Assembly (NCBI GenBank): GCA_001464385.1
Contig: LNFB01000113.1
Span: 1 to 64,000 of the forward strand
Reading direction: 5' to 3'
Origin: Deltaproteobacteria bacterium Ga0077550
Lineage (GTDB): Bacteria; Myxococcota_A; Polyangia; Nannocystales; Nannocystaceae
DNA: 64,000 nucleotides
Positions 24,012-32,494 of the stretch are shown here, in pieces. Below the pieces are notes generated by a model. The model searched no databases. It was not told where the DNA came from and saw nothing but the letters and a program-made list of their open reading frames with translations. The translations under genes were made by a program, and so were the position numbers. Numbering within the stretch: position 1 is the stretch's first letter; each line of letters begins with the position of its first letter.

Positions 24012-25046
24012 CTACTCGCGGGTGATCGTCCACGTGCCGTGGTCGTCCGCGACCCAGTACGTCGGCACGGAGGCGAGCCAGGTCTCGGCATGGGGTCCGT
24101 GCTGTACGCCGAGGAGCACCCGCAGCGCGCCGGCGAGGGTCCGCGCGCCGCACTCGATGATGACGCGCGCCCCCTCCTCCACGCGGCGCAGCGACCACGC
24201 GAGCAGCTCGCTCGGATCCTCGAGTCGGATCACGAACGCGGCGACGTGGGCGTCGAGGCGCCGACCGAGCGCCTCGCTCGGCTCGAGGATGAGCGCGTAG
24301 GCGCCGAGCACCCGGGCGAGTCGCTCGCCGTTCCCGTGGCCACGCACGAGGCAGAGGCCCGCGTCGCCGAGCTCGGGGGCGATCGCGGCGAAGGGATCGC
24401 TCATGCGCAGCGAGCCGAACGGTGGCAGGCCGATCTCGAGCGCGTCGCCGAGCGTGGCGGGCGGCTCCCCCGTCGGCGGGCGACGGCGCAGCGCGAAGTC
24501 GGGCGGGTCGGGCTCGAGGTGCACGCCGGGCCCGGTCGGCTCGGTCGAGGCGCCCGCGGAGACCAACCAGTCCGGCAGGCTGCCCGAGGGCGTCGGTGGG
24601 GGCGTCGACGTCACGCTCGGCAGATCCCACGCGGTGTCGCGGTGTCGCCTCGGGGGCGCGGCCGGGATCGTGACAGCCTGACCGGTGCCGTCGCCCCGCG
24701 GCAGCGGCGGCAGGTCGAGCGGGACGCCCAGCTCGGCGACGCCCGCGGCCGCCCCCGTGCGCCCGCGGACGACGATGCCGTCGGCGCCGGCGTGCGCGGT
24801 GAGGTGCCAGCGCACCAGCCCCTCGTGCACCTGGAAGTCCACGACGTTGCCGACCGCGAGCTCGGCCTGTTGATCGGGGCCGAGGACCCCGCCCAGCGCG
24901 TCGAAGAGCTCCCCCTCCGTGAGCGCCAGCGGCATCGTCTCGACGCCGACCGCCGTGCGCACCGTCGGCGTGCGCCCCGGCTCGAGGACGATCTCGGTCG
25001 CCCCGTGCCCGGTCGCATCGTGGAGCACCTGCAACAGCGAGGGCAT
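24012..25046 (-). CDS. PilT/GspE-like pseudo-ATPase
   Basis: 344 aa. Residues 1-105 resemble the N-terminal domain of PilT-type ATPases (LLQVLHDATGHGATEIVLEPGRTPTVRT). A Pro-rich linker (about 110-200) follows. The C-terminal part keeps the PilT layout: LCLVRGHGNGERLARVL at the Walker A position, FVIRLEDPSELLAWSLRRVEEGARVIIECGARTLAGALRVLLGVQHG at the Asp-box/Walker B region. The Walker A GxxGxGK[ST] is degraded to GHGNGERL, with no Lys-Ser/Thr, so ATP hydrolysis is unlikely. It faces the GGDEF gene tail-to-tail. TACGCT lies 10 nt before its ATG. Confidence 0.7.
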   Translation of the reverse strand: MPSLLQVLHDATGHGATEIVLEPGRTPTVRTAVGVETMPLALTEGELFDALGGVLGPDQQAELAVGNVVDFQVHEGLVRWHLTAHAGADGIVVRGRTGAAAGVAELGVPLDLPPLPRGDGTGQAVTIPAAPPRRHRDTAWDLPSVTSTPPPTPSGSLPDWLVSAGASTEPTGPGVHLEPDPPDFALRRRPPTGEPPATLGDALEIGLPPFGSLRMSDPFAAIAPELGDAGLCLVRGHGNGERLARVLGAYALILEPSEALGRRLDAHVAAFVIRLEDPSELLAWSLRRVEEGARVIIECGARTLAGALRVLLGVQHGPHAETWLASVPTYWVADDHGTWTITRE

Positions 25047-25056
25047 CGGGAGGCGA

Positions 25057-25062
25057 AGCGTA
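25057..25062 (-). promoter_or_regulatory. -10 hexamer 10 nt from the start of the PilT-like gene
   Basis: On the minus strand TACGCT ends 10 nt before the ATG at 25046. This spacing puts the transcript start at or next to the start codon. No Shine-Dalgarno is present. Confidence 0.5.
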
Positions 25063-25147
25063 GCGCGCCTCGGGGGTCGGACTCAATGCACAGGGGGCCC
25101 GGCCGATGTCCTCCATGCACCGCCGACCCGGCGATCGCGGGCCCTCA

Positions 25148-25690
25148 ATGCGGCGCGGCCGCAGCCGATGGACCCGAGCGATGCCCACGCGCCCCGCCGC
25201 CCGTCGTCGATGCGCCCCCTCGCCATGGCGCCGCGTGGTCCTGCTGGCCGCGATCGCCCTCGCCTGCGACCTCGCCGAGCTCGATGAAGAGGGTGATGGC
25301 CCCGACGAAGTCGGCGGCACGACCCTCGACGCGGACGAGCTGGCGGACGGGATCGAGGCGGGAACCGCGAGCGCGCGACCGGAGGACCACGTGGGCCGGG
25401 CGGCGTCCCCCCGCCACGCACGGGCCGAGGTGACCTCCTCGCACGACGCCGCGTGTCGCTCCTATTGTCGCGACTACGACGCGCAGTGCGGCGACGCCGG
25501 GGTCTTCGCCGACGACTCCGCCTGCACGGACGCCTGCGCCGCCTGGTCGACCGGAGAGACGCACGGCGGCGCGGTGTCGTGCCGGGCCGCGTTCCTGGCC
25601 CCGGGCCAGACCTCGTGCATCGCCGCCGGGCCGGCCAGCCCGGTGTGCGCCGACGCGGTCCCGGACGACACGGCCATCGAAGCGGCGTAG
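25148..25690 (+). CDS. Small Cys-rich lipoprotein of unknown function
   Basis: A secreted lipoprotein with signal segment WRRVVLLAAIALAC (lipobox Ala-Leu-Ala-Cys), an acidic linker and a C-terminal domain with about eight Cys residues (CRSYCRDYDAQC, SACTDACAAW, SCRAAFL, TSCIAA, PVCAD). This pattern is common among small extracellular lipoproteins of Myxococcota. The start is uncertain: ATG 25148 or ATG 25181, both giving the same signal; an earlier ATG at 25106 is less likely because it would place 34 Arg-rich residues before the signal. No function can be named. It is divergent from the PilT-like gene. Confidence 0.7.
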   Translation: MRRGRSRWTRAMPTRPAARRRCAPSPWRRVVLLAAIALACDLAELDEEGDGPDEVGGTTLDADELADGIEAGTASARPEDHVGRAASPRHARAEVTSSHDAACRSYCRDYDAQCGDAGVFADDSACTDACAAWSTGETHGGAVSCRAAFLAPGQTSCIAAGPASPVCADAVPDDTAIEAA

Positions 25691-25788
25691 CGCGCCGCCG
25701 GCCGTTGCGGGCGCGGGAAACCGGATACCCTCGAGCTCGATGCGCGCGGCCGGTGGCGGCCGCGCGGAGCGGACCCCAGAGCACCGGC

Positions 25789-27372
25789 GTGTCCCCCTTG
25801 TCGTTGACCCCGCTCGCGGTCGCCCCCGACCTGCTGACCTGGTCGCTCGAGATCGGGTTCATCGCGTATGCCGTGGTCATCACGGTCGTGGTGCTGCTCG
25901 AGCGGCGGCGGCCGACCGCGACCCTGGCCCTCATCCTCGCCCTGGTCTTCCTCCCGGTCCTCGGCCTGCTGGTGTACCTGCTGCTGGGCCGGCGCGCGAA
26001 GCGACGCCAGAGCCGACGACGACGCCGCATCGTGCGTCCGTTCGACGAGATGCGGGACTTCGCCGCCGCAGCCCGGCTGCCGCCGGACACCACCGCGATC
26101 CAGCGCAGCCTCGTGCAGCTCGCGATGTCGACCGCGGCCGCGCCGGTGCGCCACGCCAGCCTCGTCGAGCTGTACGCGGATCCGCGGGCGACGTTCGCGG
26201 CGATGCACGCCGCCATCGACTCCGCCGAGCACTACCTGCACGTGATGTTCTACATCTGGCGCGACGACGCGACCGGCCGCGAGCTCGTCGCGCGCCTCAC
26301 CGCGCGCGCCCACGCGGGGATCAAGGTGCGGGTGCTGCTCGATCACCTCGGGAGCTTCGGCATCGACGACGCCCACTTCGCGCCGCTGCTCGAGGCCGGC
26401 GGCGAGCTGGGATGGTTCGGTCGGCTGCGGATCCCGTGGCGACCGTGGCGGAGCAAGGTCAACTTCCGCAACCACCGCAAGATCCTCGTCGCCGACGGCG
26501 GGCGTGGGTTCATCGGCGGCATCAACGTCGGCGACGAGTACAGCGGCAACGGCACGGTCCTCCGCGGCTGGCGCGACATGATGGTCGAGCTGCACGGCGA
26601 CGCGGTCGTCGGCCTCGACGCGGTGTTCCTCGACGACTGGCTGGTGTCCACCGGCCAGGTCATCGACGTCAGCGGCAAGCGGACCCCGGCGCTGGCCCAC
26701 ATCGACGCGCGGCGGCCCGCGCGGCGGCGATGGATCGGGCGCGAGCGACCGACCGACCGCGCGCTGCGGGCCCACAACCCGTTCGGGGCCCTGCCCGCCC
26801 GCACGCCCTCCGACGAGGGGCCGCTCGTGCAGATCGTGCCCAGCGGGCCCGATGCGCCGGTCGCCGAGGCGATCGCGACCCAGATCACCGCCGCGATCGC
26901 CGGGGCGTGCGCGCGGGCGTGGATCGTGACGCCGTACTTCGTGCCCGACGAGCCCCTGCTCGCAGCCCTGCGCACCGCGGCGCTGCGCGGCGTCGACGTG
27001 CGGGTGATCGTGCCCGCGGCCGTCAACAACGACTCGCGGCTCGTGGCGCTCGCGGCCGCCAGCTACTACGACGACCTGCTCGACGCCGGCGCGCGGGTGT
27101 TCGAGTACCAGGCCGGCATGCTCCACGCGAAGTACGCCGTGTTCGACGACATCTCGCTGGTCGGGTCGGCGAACATGGACGTGCGCAGCTTCCACCTCAA
27201 CTACGAGATCATCGCGCTGTTCTACGACGCCGGCGTGACGGGCGGGGTGGTCTCGCGGTTCTCCGAGGATCTCAGCGACTCGCGCGAGATCACCGCCGAC
27301 GACCGCGAGACCCTGGGCTGGCGGCGCACGGTGCTCGAGGCCGGGGCACGGGTCATGTCGCCGCTGTTGTGA
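25789..27372 (+). CDS. cls: Cardiolipin synthase / phospholipase D family protein
   Basis: 527 aa. Two N-terminal membrane helices (WSLEIGFIAYAVVITVVVLL and LALILALVFLPVLGLLVYLLLG) are followed by two phospholipase D domains with HKD motifs: HRKILVAD (residues about 228-235) and HAKYAVFD (about 443-450). This is the layout of ClsA-type enzymes, which make cardiolipin from two phosphatidylglycerols at the inner membrane. Start GTG 25789 precedes the first helix. A -10-like TACCCT at 25726-25731 lies 8 nt before an out-of-frame ATG (25740); this may be a short leader ORF or chance. Confidence 0.9.
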   Translation: MSPLSLTPLAVAPDLLTWSLEIGFIAYAVVITVVVLLERRRPTATLALILALVFLPVLGLLVYLLLGRRAKRRQSRRRRRIVRPFDEMRDFAAAARLPPDTTAIQRSLVQLAMSTAAAPVRHASLVELYADPRATFAAMHAAIDSAEHYLHVMFYIWRDDATGRELVARLTARAHAGIKVRVLLDHLGSFGIDDAHFAPLLEAGGELGWFGRLRIPWRPWRSKVNFRNHRKILVADGGRGFIGGINVGDEYSGNGTVLRGWRDMMVELHGDAVVGLDAVFLDDWLVSTGQVIDVSGKRTPALAHIDARRPARRRWIGRERPTDRALRAHNPFGALPARTPSDEGPLVQIVPSGPDAPVAEAIATQITAAIAGACARAWIVTPYFVPDEPLLAALRTAALRGVDVRVIVPAAVNNDSRLVALAAASYYDDLLDAGARVFEYQAGMLHAKYAVFDDISLVGSANMDVRSFHLNYEIIALFYDAGVTGGVVSRFSEDLSDSREITADDRETLGWRRTVLEAGARVMSPLL

Positions 27373-27387
27373 CGCCGTCGGCGTCGG

Positions 27388-27393
27388 TACACT
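27388..27393 (+). promoter_or_regulatory. -10 hexamer 12 nt before the HExxH gene
   Basis: TACACT at 27388-27393, 12 nt before ATG 27406, with no ribosome site between. Fits the near-leaderless pattern seen at several genes in this window. Confidence 0.5.
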
Positions 27394-27405
27394 CGACGCG
27401 GGCGC

Positions 27406-28008
27406 ATGCGGTTCCCGTACTACCGCCGGTTGAGCCGCACCGACCAGGCGACGTACCGGGCCTCGGACGCGGTGATCTCGATCGCGCTGCCCGATCCCGT
27501 CGCCCTCGTGGCGCTGTTGCCCGCCGTCGAGGCCGGGCTCCTCGCCGACGATCGAGGCGCGACGAGCCGCGCGACGCGGCGCCTCTGCGCGGCGCTCTGC
27601 GAGCAGCTCGGCGTCGCGCCGCTCATCGTGCGTGTCCTCGCCCGGCGGCCGACGCAGGCCGCCAGCGAGCTGCATGGCCTGTACGAGCGCGAGCCCGAGT
27701 GCGTGCCGATCCTCCGCGTCTGGATGCGGACCGCCGCGCACCTGCGCCCCGTCGCGTTCCGCACCTTCGTCCGCACCGTCCTGCACGAGCTGTGTCACCA
27801 CTTCGACTTCGAGCTGCACGGCCTGCGCGACACGTTCCACACCGAGGGCTTCTTCCGCCGCGAGTCGAGCCTGGCCCGCGCGCTGCTCGGGACCTCGCCC
27901 CGCCGGCGTCGCGACGACGCGGCGCTCGAGGACGCGGAGCCACCGTCGTCACGGCGCGGGCGCGCCGGTCGGCCCGCGCAGCTCGGCCTGTTCGACGATC
28001 CCGCCTGA
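27406..28008 (+). CDS. Putative zinc metalloprotease-like protein (HExxH)
   Basis: A 200-aa cytoplasmic protein with HELCHHFDFELHG: the zincin HExxH is His127, Glu128, His131, with a further candidate ligand in HTEGFFRRES (Glu147). This arrangement resembles SprT/gluzincin-like and related small uncharacterised families. There is no signal peptide or membrane segment. The last 45 residues are Arg/Pro-rich and end in GLFDDPA. The substrate is unknown. It lies 33 bp after cls but seems to have its own promoter. Confidence 0.75.
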   Translation: MRFPYYRRLSRTDQATYRASDAVISIALPDPVALVALLPAVEAGLLADDRGATSRATRRLCAALCEQLGVAPLIVRVLARRPTQAASELHGLYEREPECVPILRVWMRTAAHLRPVAFRTFVRTVLHELCHHFDFELHGLRDTFHTEGFFRRESSLARALLGTSPRRRRDDAALEDAEPPSSRRGRAGRPAQLGLFDDPA

Positions 28009-28062
28009 CGCCACCTGTGGCGAGCGCCGACGGCGACGCTGGCGCGGCGACGCCACCGCACG

Positions 28063-28068
28063 TAGGAT
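28063..28068 (+). promoter_or_regulatory. -10 hexamer 9 nt before the small membrane protein gene
   Basis: TAGGAT at 28063-28068, 9 nt before GTG 28078; the intervening CGCGGCCGC has no Shine-Dalgarno. Consistent with a leaderless transcript. Confidence 0.5.
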
Positions 28069-28077
28069 CGCGGCCGC

Positions 28078-28473
28078 GTGGACGAGTCGCGTCACCTGAG
28101 GCTGTCGGTCGCCGCCCTCGCGGTGTTCCTGGCCTCGGGCATCTGGCTCGAGGCGATGATCGGCCTGCGCGCCGCGGGCTGGCTCGACGATCCCCTGCGG
28201 CGCGAGATGCTGCGCCTCGGCCACGCCCACGGGGCGATCCTCGCCGTCGTGAACCTCGGCCTGGCCTGGGCGATGCACCGGCTCGCGACCCCGCCCACTT
28301 GGGCGCCGCGGATCCGGCTGGCCGCGTGGATCGGCGCGGTGCTGGTCGGTGCGGGGTTCTTCGGCGGCGGCCTGTGGCACGGCCCGGCGGATCCGGGGCC
28401 GCTCGTGCTGGTGGTGCCCGCGGGCGCGATGATGCTGCTGGCGAGCTGCATCGCGGTCGCGATGGTGCGGTGA
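28078..28473 (+). CDS. Small four-helix membrane protein, unknown function
   Basis: 131 aa with four likely transmembrane helices (LSVAALAVFLASGIWLEAMI; HGAILAVVNLGLAWAMH; RLAAWIGAVLVGAGFFGGGLW; LVLVVPAGAMMLLASCIAVAM). HAHGAILAV in helix 2 recalls small families of four-helix membrane proteins whose role is unknown. Start GTG 28078 is supported by the -10 hexamer 9 nt upstream. It is convergent with the SUKH-type gene. Confidence 0.75.
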   Translation: MDESRHLRLSVAALAVFLASGIWLEAMIGLRAAGWLDDPLRREMLRLGHAHGAILAVVNLGLAWAMHRLATPPTWAPRIRLAAWIGAVLVGAGFFGGGLWHGPADPGPLVLVVPAGAMMLLASCIAVAMVR

Positions 28474-28489
28474 GCGGCGGGCTCGCAGT

Positions 28490-29263
28490 TCATCCGTCGT
28501 CGTCGGGGCGTGAGGCCTCGACGTCGACGTCGCCGTTCTGCACGCCCTCGAAGAACACCGAGAGCAGCTCGGTGAAGCTCGAGGCGATGACACGGTGCGC
28601 ATCGGTGTCCACCGCGGTGAGGATCACCTGCCCCACGGTCCCGCCCTCGCCCGGATCGAGGTCGAGCGACAGGAAGTCGCGGCCGCGCGCGCTCGTGCCG
28701 ATGGGGATCCAGCGCGGCGAGTACTGGACGGCGCGCACTCCAGGGCCGACCTCCTCGGCCCGGAAGACCGTCGCCTCCTCGGCGAGCCCGAGCTGCTCCT
28801 GCCGCGCCGCGGCGAGGGCGTCGACCGGGTGCAGCGAGCAGGTCCAGACCATCGCGCTGCACTCCTGCTGCCCGTCGTGCAGCGCGAGGAAGCGCCGATA
28901 GTCGGCCGGGAGCGACAGGCCCATCCTCGCCTCGGCGTCGGCGATCGCCGCCTCGGTTGCGGGCGGGCGGAAGTCGCGCAGCACGTGCGGTTGGTGCTCG
29001 GCGAGCCACGCGGAGATCGTCGCCCAGCGGGCATCGACATCCCCGGTCGCCGGAACGGTCGCGATGGTCGCGACGCGGAGCTCGCCCGCGAAGACCAAGC
29101 CCTCGTCCTCGAACAGCAGCTCGAGCTCGTGCGCCACGCGCCGCGGTACGTCCAGCACCGGGCGCGCCAGCAGTTCGCCGAGCGACTCGATCCCCGCGTG
29201 GCGGAGCGCCGCGAGCCCGGCCACGCTGAGATCGAGGTCGTCGATCGGGGTCGATGCGTCCAT
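28490..29263 (-). CDS. Helix-hairpin-helix plus SMI1/KNR4 (SUKH) domain protein
   Basis: 257 aa. The N-terminal 35 residues (PIDDLDLSVAGLAALRHAGIESLGELLARP) match the RNA polymerase alpha C-terminal-type helix-hairpin-helix, a DNA or protein binding module. From about residue 95 there is a SUKH domain (ATEAAIADAEARMGLSLPADYRRFLALHDGQ), a fold found in immunity proteins of toxin systems and in regulators. No polymorphic toxin is next to it. Start ATG 29263 has GGGTGG just upstream; a TTG at 29275 is also possible. A small conditional sensor is a reasonable but unproven reading. Confidence 0.75.
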   Translation of the reverse strand: MDASTPIDDLDLSVAGLAALRHAGIESLGELLARPVLDVPRRVAHELELLFEDEGLVFAGELRVATIATVPATGDVDARWATISAWLAEHQPHVLRDFRPPATEAAIADAEARMGLSLPADYRRFLALHDGQQECSAMVWTCSLHPVDALAAARQEQLGLAEEATVFRAEEVGPGVRAVQYSPRWIPIGTSARGRDFLSLDLDPGEGGTVGQVILTAVDTDAHRVIASSFTELLSVFFEGVQNGDVDVEASRPDDDG

Positions 29264-29338
29264 GTCGCCACCCAAGCACCTCGCGGCGTGGTCGGCAAGG
29301 TCGCGGACACCGCGCGCGCGGGTCGACGATCGCGGCGG

Positions 29339-31141
29339 CTATTCGCCGATCCAGATCGCCTGTCGGTCGCGCTGGGCCTCGAGCTCGACCTGCCGCTCGG
29401 GCTGCGCCGCGAAGGGCCCGGGCCCGAGGTGCCCGCGGAGTCTCGCCCAACTCGCGAGGCGGGCCTCGATCGGCCCCGCGGGATCGTACGCGTCGAGCTC
29501 GTCCTGCACGCGCCCGTCCCCGGTGCTCGCCGCGAGGTCCCTCGCGCCGCGCCACGCGATCCACCGGACCGCGGCGTAGTCGTCGGCCATCGCGTCGACG
29601 ATCCACGACAGTCGCGTCGCCGCGTCGACCGGGGCCTCGGGTCGCGCGAGGGCGTGGGCCGCGAGCGCGCGCTGGATCGGATCGCCGCCGTGCAGATCGA
29701 GCACCACCCGCGGCGCCCAGGATTCCTGCGGCTCGGGCGATCCGGCCTCGACCGCGTCGAACCCCAGCGCCGGCCACTGCGACGCCGCCCACGCGCGCGT
29801 GCGATCGACGTGGCACTGCGTGCAGGCGTCCGGGGCGTCGTGACGCCCGACGAGCGTCGCCGGATCGGGGCTCGTGATCCGGTGCGAGACGATGCCGCCG
29901 AGCAACCCGTAGGTCGTGCGCGGCATGTGGCAGCCGACGCAGCTCACTGCGTCCCCATGACCGCCGTGCCCGCCCTCGCGCGCCGCGGCCGAGAGGTCGG
30001 CGCTCGCGTGGCACGACAGGCACGTCCCCGTGGGATCCCAGTCGCGCCGGAGCTGCATCGCGGGCGTCGGTCCGTGCATGTCGTGGCACTGCTCGCAGGT
30101 GAGCTCGGCGCAGGGCGACAGGAGCAAGCCCTGGAACTCGTGGGCCGACAGGCGCGGCGTGCCATCGGGCCAGAACCGGGCCGCGAACTCGCCGTGCACC
30201 CCGCCGTCCGGCCCGCCCACGGCGCTGTCGCGGAAGATCGGGCGCGACACGGCGTCGAGCGCCTCTCCGGGGACGAAGCCGTCGCCCTTCGCGAGGATCG
30301 TCGCGAGATCGTGGCCGATGCGCTGGCCGTGGCACCGACCGCAGACGTCGTTGCTGCGCGCGGCGTCCAGCGCCCCGGGATCGGCGATGGATCCATCAGG
30401 CCCCGCGACCGACCACAGCCGCCGCGCGACCGAGTCGTGGCGCTCGACGTGGCTCGACGCCGGCCCGTGGCACGCCTCGCACGCGATTCCCCACTCCGCG
30501 ACGCTCGACTGCCAGTGCCCGGCCGCGTCGAGCCCCGGGTTCGGCGCCGTGTTGTGGCAGAAGATGCAGTTGTCGTTGTAGCGCGCGAGGTGCCGCAGGT
30601 AGTCGTCGCGCGAGCCCGCCTCGCCGTCGGGGGCGAGGAACGCCCCGTTGAGGTGGATCCACCGCGCCTCGCCCCGATGCCACGCGACGGGCAAGCGCCA
30701 CAGCTCGCCGGGGCCACCGCCGCGATCGATCCGCGCGACGTACTGCTGGTAGCGGTGGCTGCCGACGACCAGCTCGACCGCGACGTCGAGCAGCACCTCA
30801 CCCGCGTCGTCGACGATGCGCACGCGCGGCGTACCGTCGGCATCTCGCGACATGGTCGCGACGAAGCCCAGCGCCTCGAGGGTCTCGCCGGCGAACGGCG
30901 CCGCAGCGGCGTGCGCCGGCTGGGTCATCGTGCGGTGGTAGCTCGCCGACCAGCTCTCCCACTGCGGCCGATGACAATCCCGACACGTCGCCGCGCCGAC
31001 CGGCTCCGCCGCCGCGCGATCGATCGGCCCCCACGCGCGGCCGTCGAGCAGGGTCCCCGCGGATCCGGCCCCGGCGATCGCCAACCACCCGAGCGCCGGT
31101 CCGAACAGCACCGCCGTCGGCCAGCCGAGCCGCGATCGCAT
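29339..31141 (-). CDS. Octahaem c-type cytochrome
   Basis: A 600-aa exported protein with an N-terminal hydrophobic signal (AVLFGPALGWLAIAGAGSAG) and eight CxxCH haem sites: CRDCH, CIFCH, CEACH, CGRCH, CEQCH, CLSCH, CVGCH and CTQCH. The layout resembles the cytochrome c554/multihaem c family of periplasmic electron carriers or reductases. After the last haem there is a helical C-terminal region of about 130 residues with Ala/Arg repeats. The start ATG shares one base with the stop of the upstream FHA kinase gene (TGATG), so both are translated together. Substrate cannot be predicted; no terminal reductase partner is adjacent. Confidence 0.88.
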   Translation of the reverse strand: MRSRLGWPTAVLFGPALGWLAIAGAGSAGTLLDGRAWGPIDRAAAEPVGAATCRDCHRPQWESWSASYHRTMTQPAHAAAAPFAGETLEALGFVATMSRDADGTPRVRIVDDAGEVLLDVAVELVVGSHRYQQYVARIDRGGGPGELWRLPVAWHRGEARWIHLNGAFLAPDGEAGSRDDYLRHLARYNDNCIFCHNTAPNPGLDAAGHWQSSVAEWGIACEACHGPASSHVERHDSVARRLWSVAGPDGSIADPGALDAARSNDVCGRCHGQRIGHDLATILAKGDGFVPGEALDAVSRPIFRDSAVGGPDGGVHGEFAARFWPDGTPRLSAHEFQGLLLSPCAELTCEQCHDMHGPTPAMQLRRDWDPTGTCLSCHASADLSAAAREGGHGGHGDAVSCVGCHMPRTTYGLLGGIVSHRITSPDPATLVGRHDAPDACTQCHVDRTRAWAASQWPALGFDAVEAGSPEPQESWAPRVVLDLHGGDPIQRALAAHALARPEAPVDAATRLSWIVDAMADDYAAVRWIAWRGARDLAASTGDGRVQDELDAYDPAGPIEARLASWARLRGHLGPGPFAAQPERQVELEAQRDRQAIWIGE

Positions 31142-32361
31142 CAGCCCTCGAGGGTGCGGACTTCGATGTCCTGGTCGTAGAGCCGGATCGGCGCGCCCTC
31201 GCCGTCGGCGCGCAGGGGCACCGGCACGGCCACGCCGAGCGCCCGCCCCTGGTACTGCGTGCCGTTCTGGCTCTGCAGATCGGCGATCCACACCCGGCCG
31301 CGGTGGGCGTAGATGCACGCGTGCAGCCGGCTCATCCGTGGGGATCCGAGCACGAACTGGCACGCCTCGTGGCGCCCGATGACGACCGGCCCCTCGCGCA
31401 TGTCGTAGCGGTGCACCGCGCCGGCGTGGCGCATCTCGACGATCGGCCGGGCCAGGGTCTCGAACAGCGGCTCGATCGACGGCGGCTCGTACCAGAGGCC
31501 ATCGGCCTCGGCGGCGCTGCGGAAGGCCGCCGCCATCTCGCGGCCGCTGCCGAAGCGCCCGGCCGGGGCCTTGGCCATCGCCTTGCGCATGAACACGTCG
31601 AGGTTGGGCGAGGCCACGCGGGCCGCATTGCCGGCCGCGTCCATCACGGTCGGACGGCCACGACCCCGCACCGCGATCGACAGCGGCGGGATCTCGGCCT
31701 CCATGTGCTGGTGCAGCAGCTCGGGCAGGCTGCGGCCGTCGTAGGGCAGCCGCCCCGACAGCAGCTCGAACGCGATCACGGCCAGGGCATAACGATCGGT
31801 CGCCGGCCCGACGTGCTTGGTGTCCCGGAACTGCTCCGGGCTCATGTAGTGCGGGGTGCCGAACACCGATCCTGTGGCCGTCGCCGCCTCGTGCGCGAGC
31901 CACTTCGCGATCCCGAGATCGATGATGACGGGATCCCAGCCGTTGGCCTGGTTGCGCAAGAGGACGTTGTCGGGCTTGAGATCGCGGTGCACGACCCCGA
32001 GGCCGTGGAGCTCGTCGAGGCTGCGACCGACGCCGACCAGCAGCCGGTGCGCACCCCAGGTGTCGCCCTCGGGAATCCCGACGGCGGGCGAGACGCCATC
32101 GACGAACTCCATCGCCATCCACGTGCGCCCGAACTCGTCGCTTCCGAAGTGCTCGACCTTGATGACGCCGTCGAAGTTGGCGCCGCTCATGAGCTGCGCC
32201 TCGCGCTGGAACCGGACCGCGGCCTCGCTGCCCTCGTGGACCTCGGCGCGCAGCCACTTCACCACCACGAGGCGGCGGCGGAAGACGTCGACGCACAGGT
32301 GCACGTCGCCCACCGCACCTTCGCCCAGGGGGCGGATCTTGCGGTGGGGGCAGCTTGGCAC
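31141..32361 (-). CDS. Serine/threonine protein kinase with C-terminal FHA domain
   Basis: 406 aa, no membrane segment. The Hanks-type kinase domain (residues about 8-285) has LGEGAVGDVHL, the ATP-binding Lys35 in VVVKW, HRDLKPDN (125-132), DLG in place of DFG (148-150), GTPHYMSPEQ and DRYALAVIAFELLSG. An FHA phosphothreonine-binding domain follows (about 320-395; VIGRHEACQFVLGSPRMSRLHACI, DLQSQNGTQYQG). Start GTG 32361, with TAGAAT only 8 nt upstream. Overlap with the octahaem cytochrome gene suggests the kinase governs it or its pathway. Confidence 0.92.
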   Translation of the reverse strand: MPSCPHRKIRPLGEGAVGDVHLCVDVFRRRLVVVKWLRAEVHEGSEAAVRFQREAQLMSGANFDGVIKVEHFGSDEFGRTWMAMEFVDGVSPAVGIPEGDTWGAHRLLVGVGRSLDELHGLGVVHRDLKPDNVLLRNQANGWDPVIIDLGIAKWLAHEAATATGSVFGTPHYMSPEQFRDTKHVGPATDRYALAVIAFELLSGRLPYDGRSLPELLHQHMEAEIPPLSIAVRGRGRPTVMDAAGNAARVASPNLDVFMRKAMAKAPAGRFGSGREMAAAFRSAAEADGLWYEPPSIEPLFETLARPIVEMRHAGAVHRYDMREGPVVIGRHEACQFVLGSPRMSRLHACIYAHRGRVWIADLQSQNGTQYQGRALGVAVPVPLRADGEGAPIRLYDQDIEVRTLEG

Positions 32362-32369
32362 GCCGACTG

Positions 32370-32375
32370 ATTCTA
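32370..32375 (-). promoter_or_regulatory. -10 hexamer 8 nt before the FHA kinase
   Basis: On the minus strand TAGAAT ends 8 nt before the GTG at 32361. No ribosome site fits in the gap, so the kinase-cytochrome transcript probably begins at or near the start codon. Confidence 0.5.
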
Positions 32376-32494
32376 CCAGGGGTTCGGCGGCCGCGGGCGT
32401 CCGGCGCCTCCGGGGGGCGCGCGCGGGCCGGAGCCCCCGAGGCCGCCCCCGCTCGCGCGGCGGCGACGCGGCGCGGCGACGCGGGAGGATCGCG

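Noticed and set aside
25740-28901. Open frame of 1053 codons over the cardiolipin synthase and HExxH genes
   Set aside because: Arg/Ala/Pro-rich shadow of genes in other frames; no homology. Long open frames on all strands are normal at this GC content.
31142-32296. Possible fusion of the kinase region with the octahaem cytochrome in one 985-codon frame
   Set aside because: The upstream part is kinase DNA in the wrong frame; the kinase has its own well-conserved frame and the cytochrome begins with its signal peptide at 31141.
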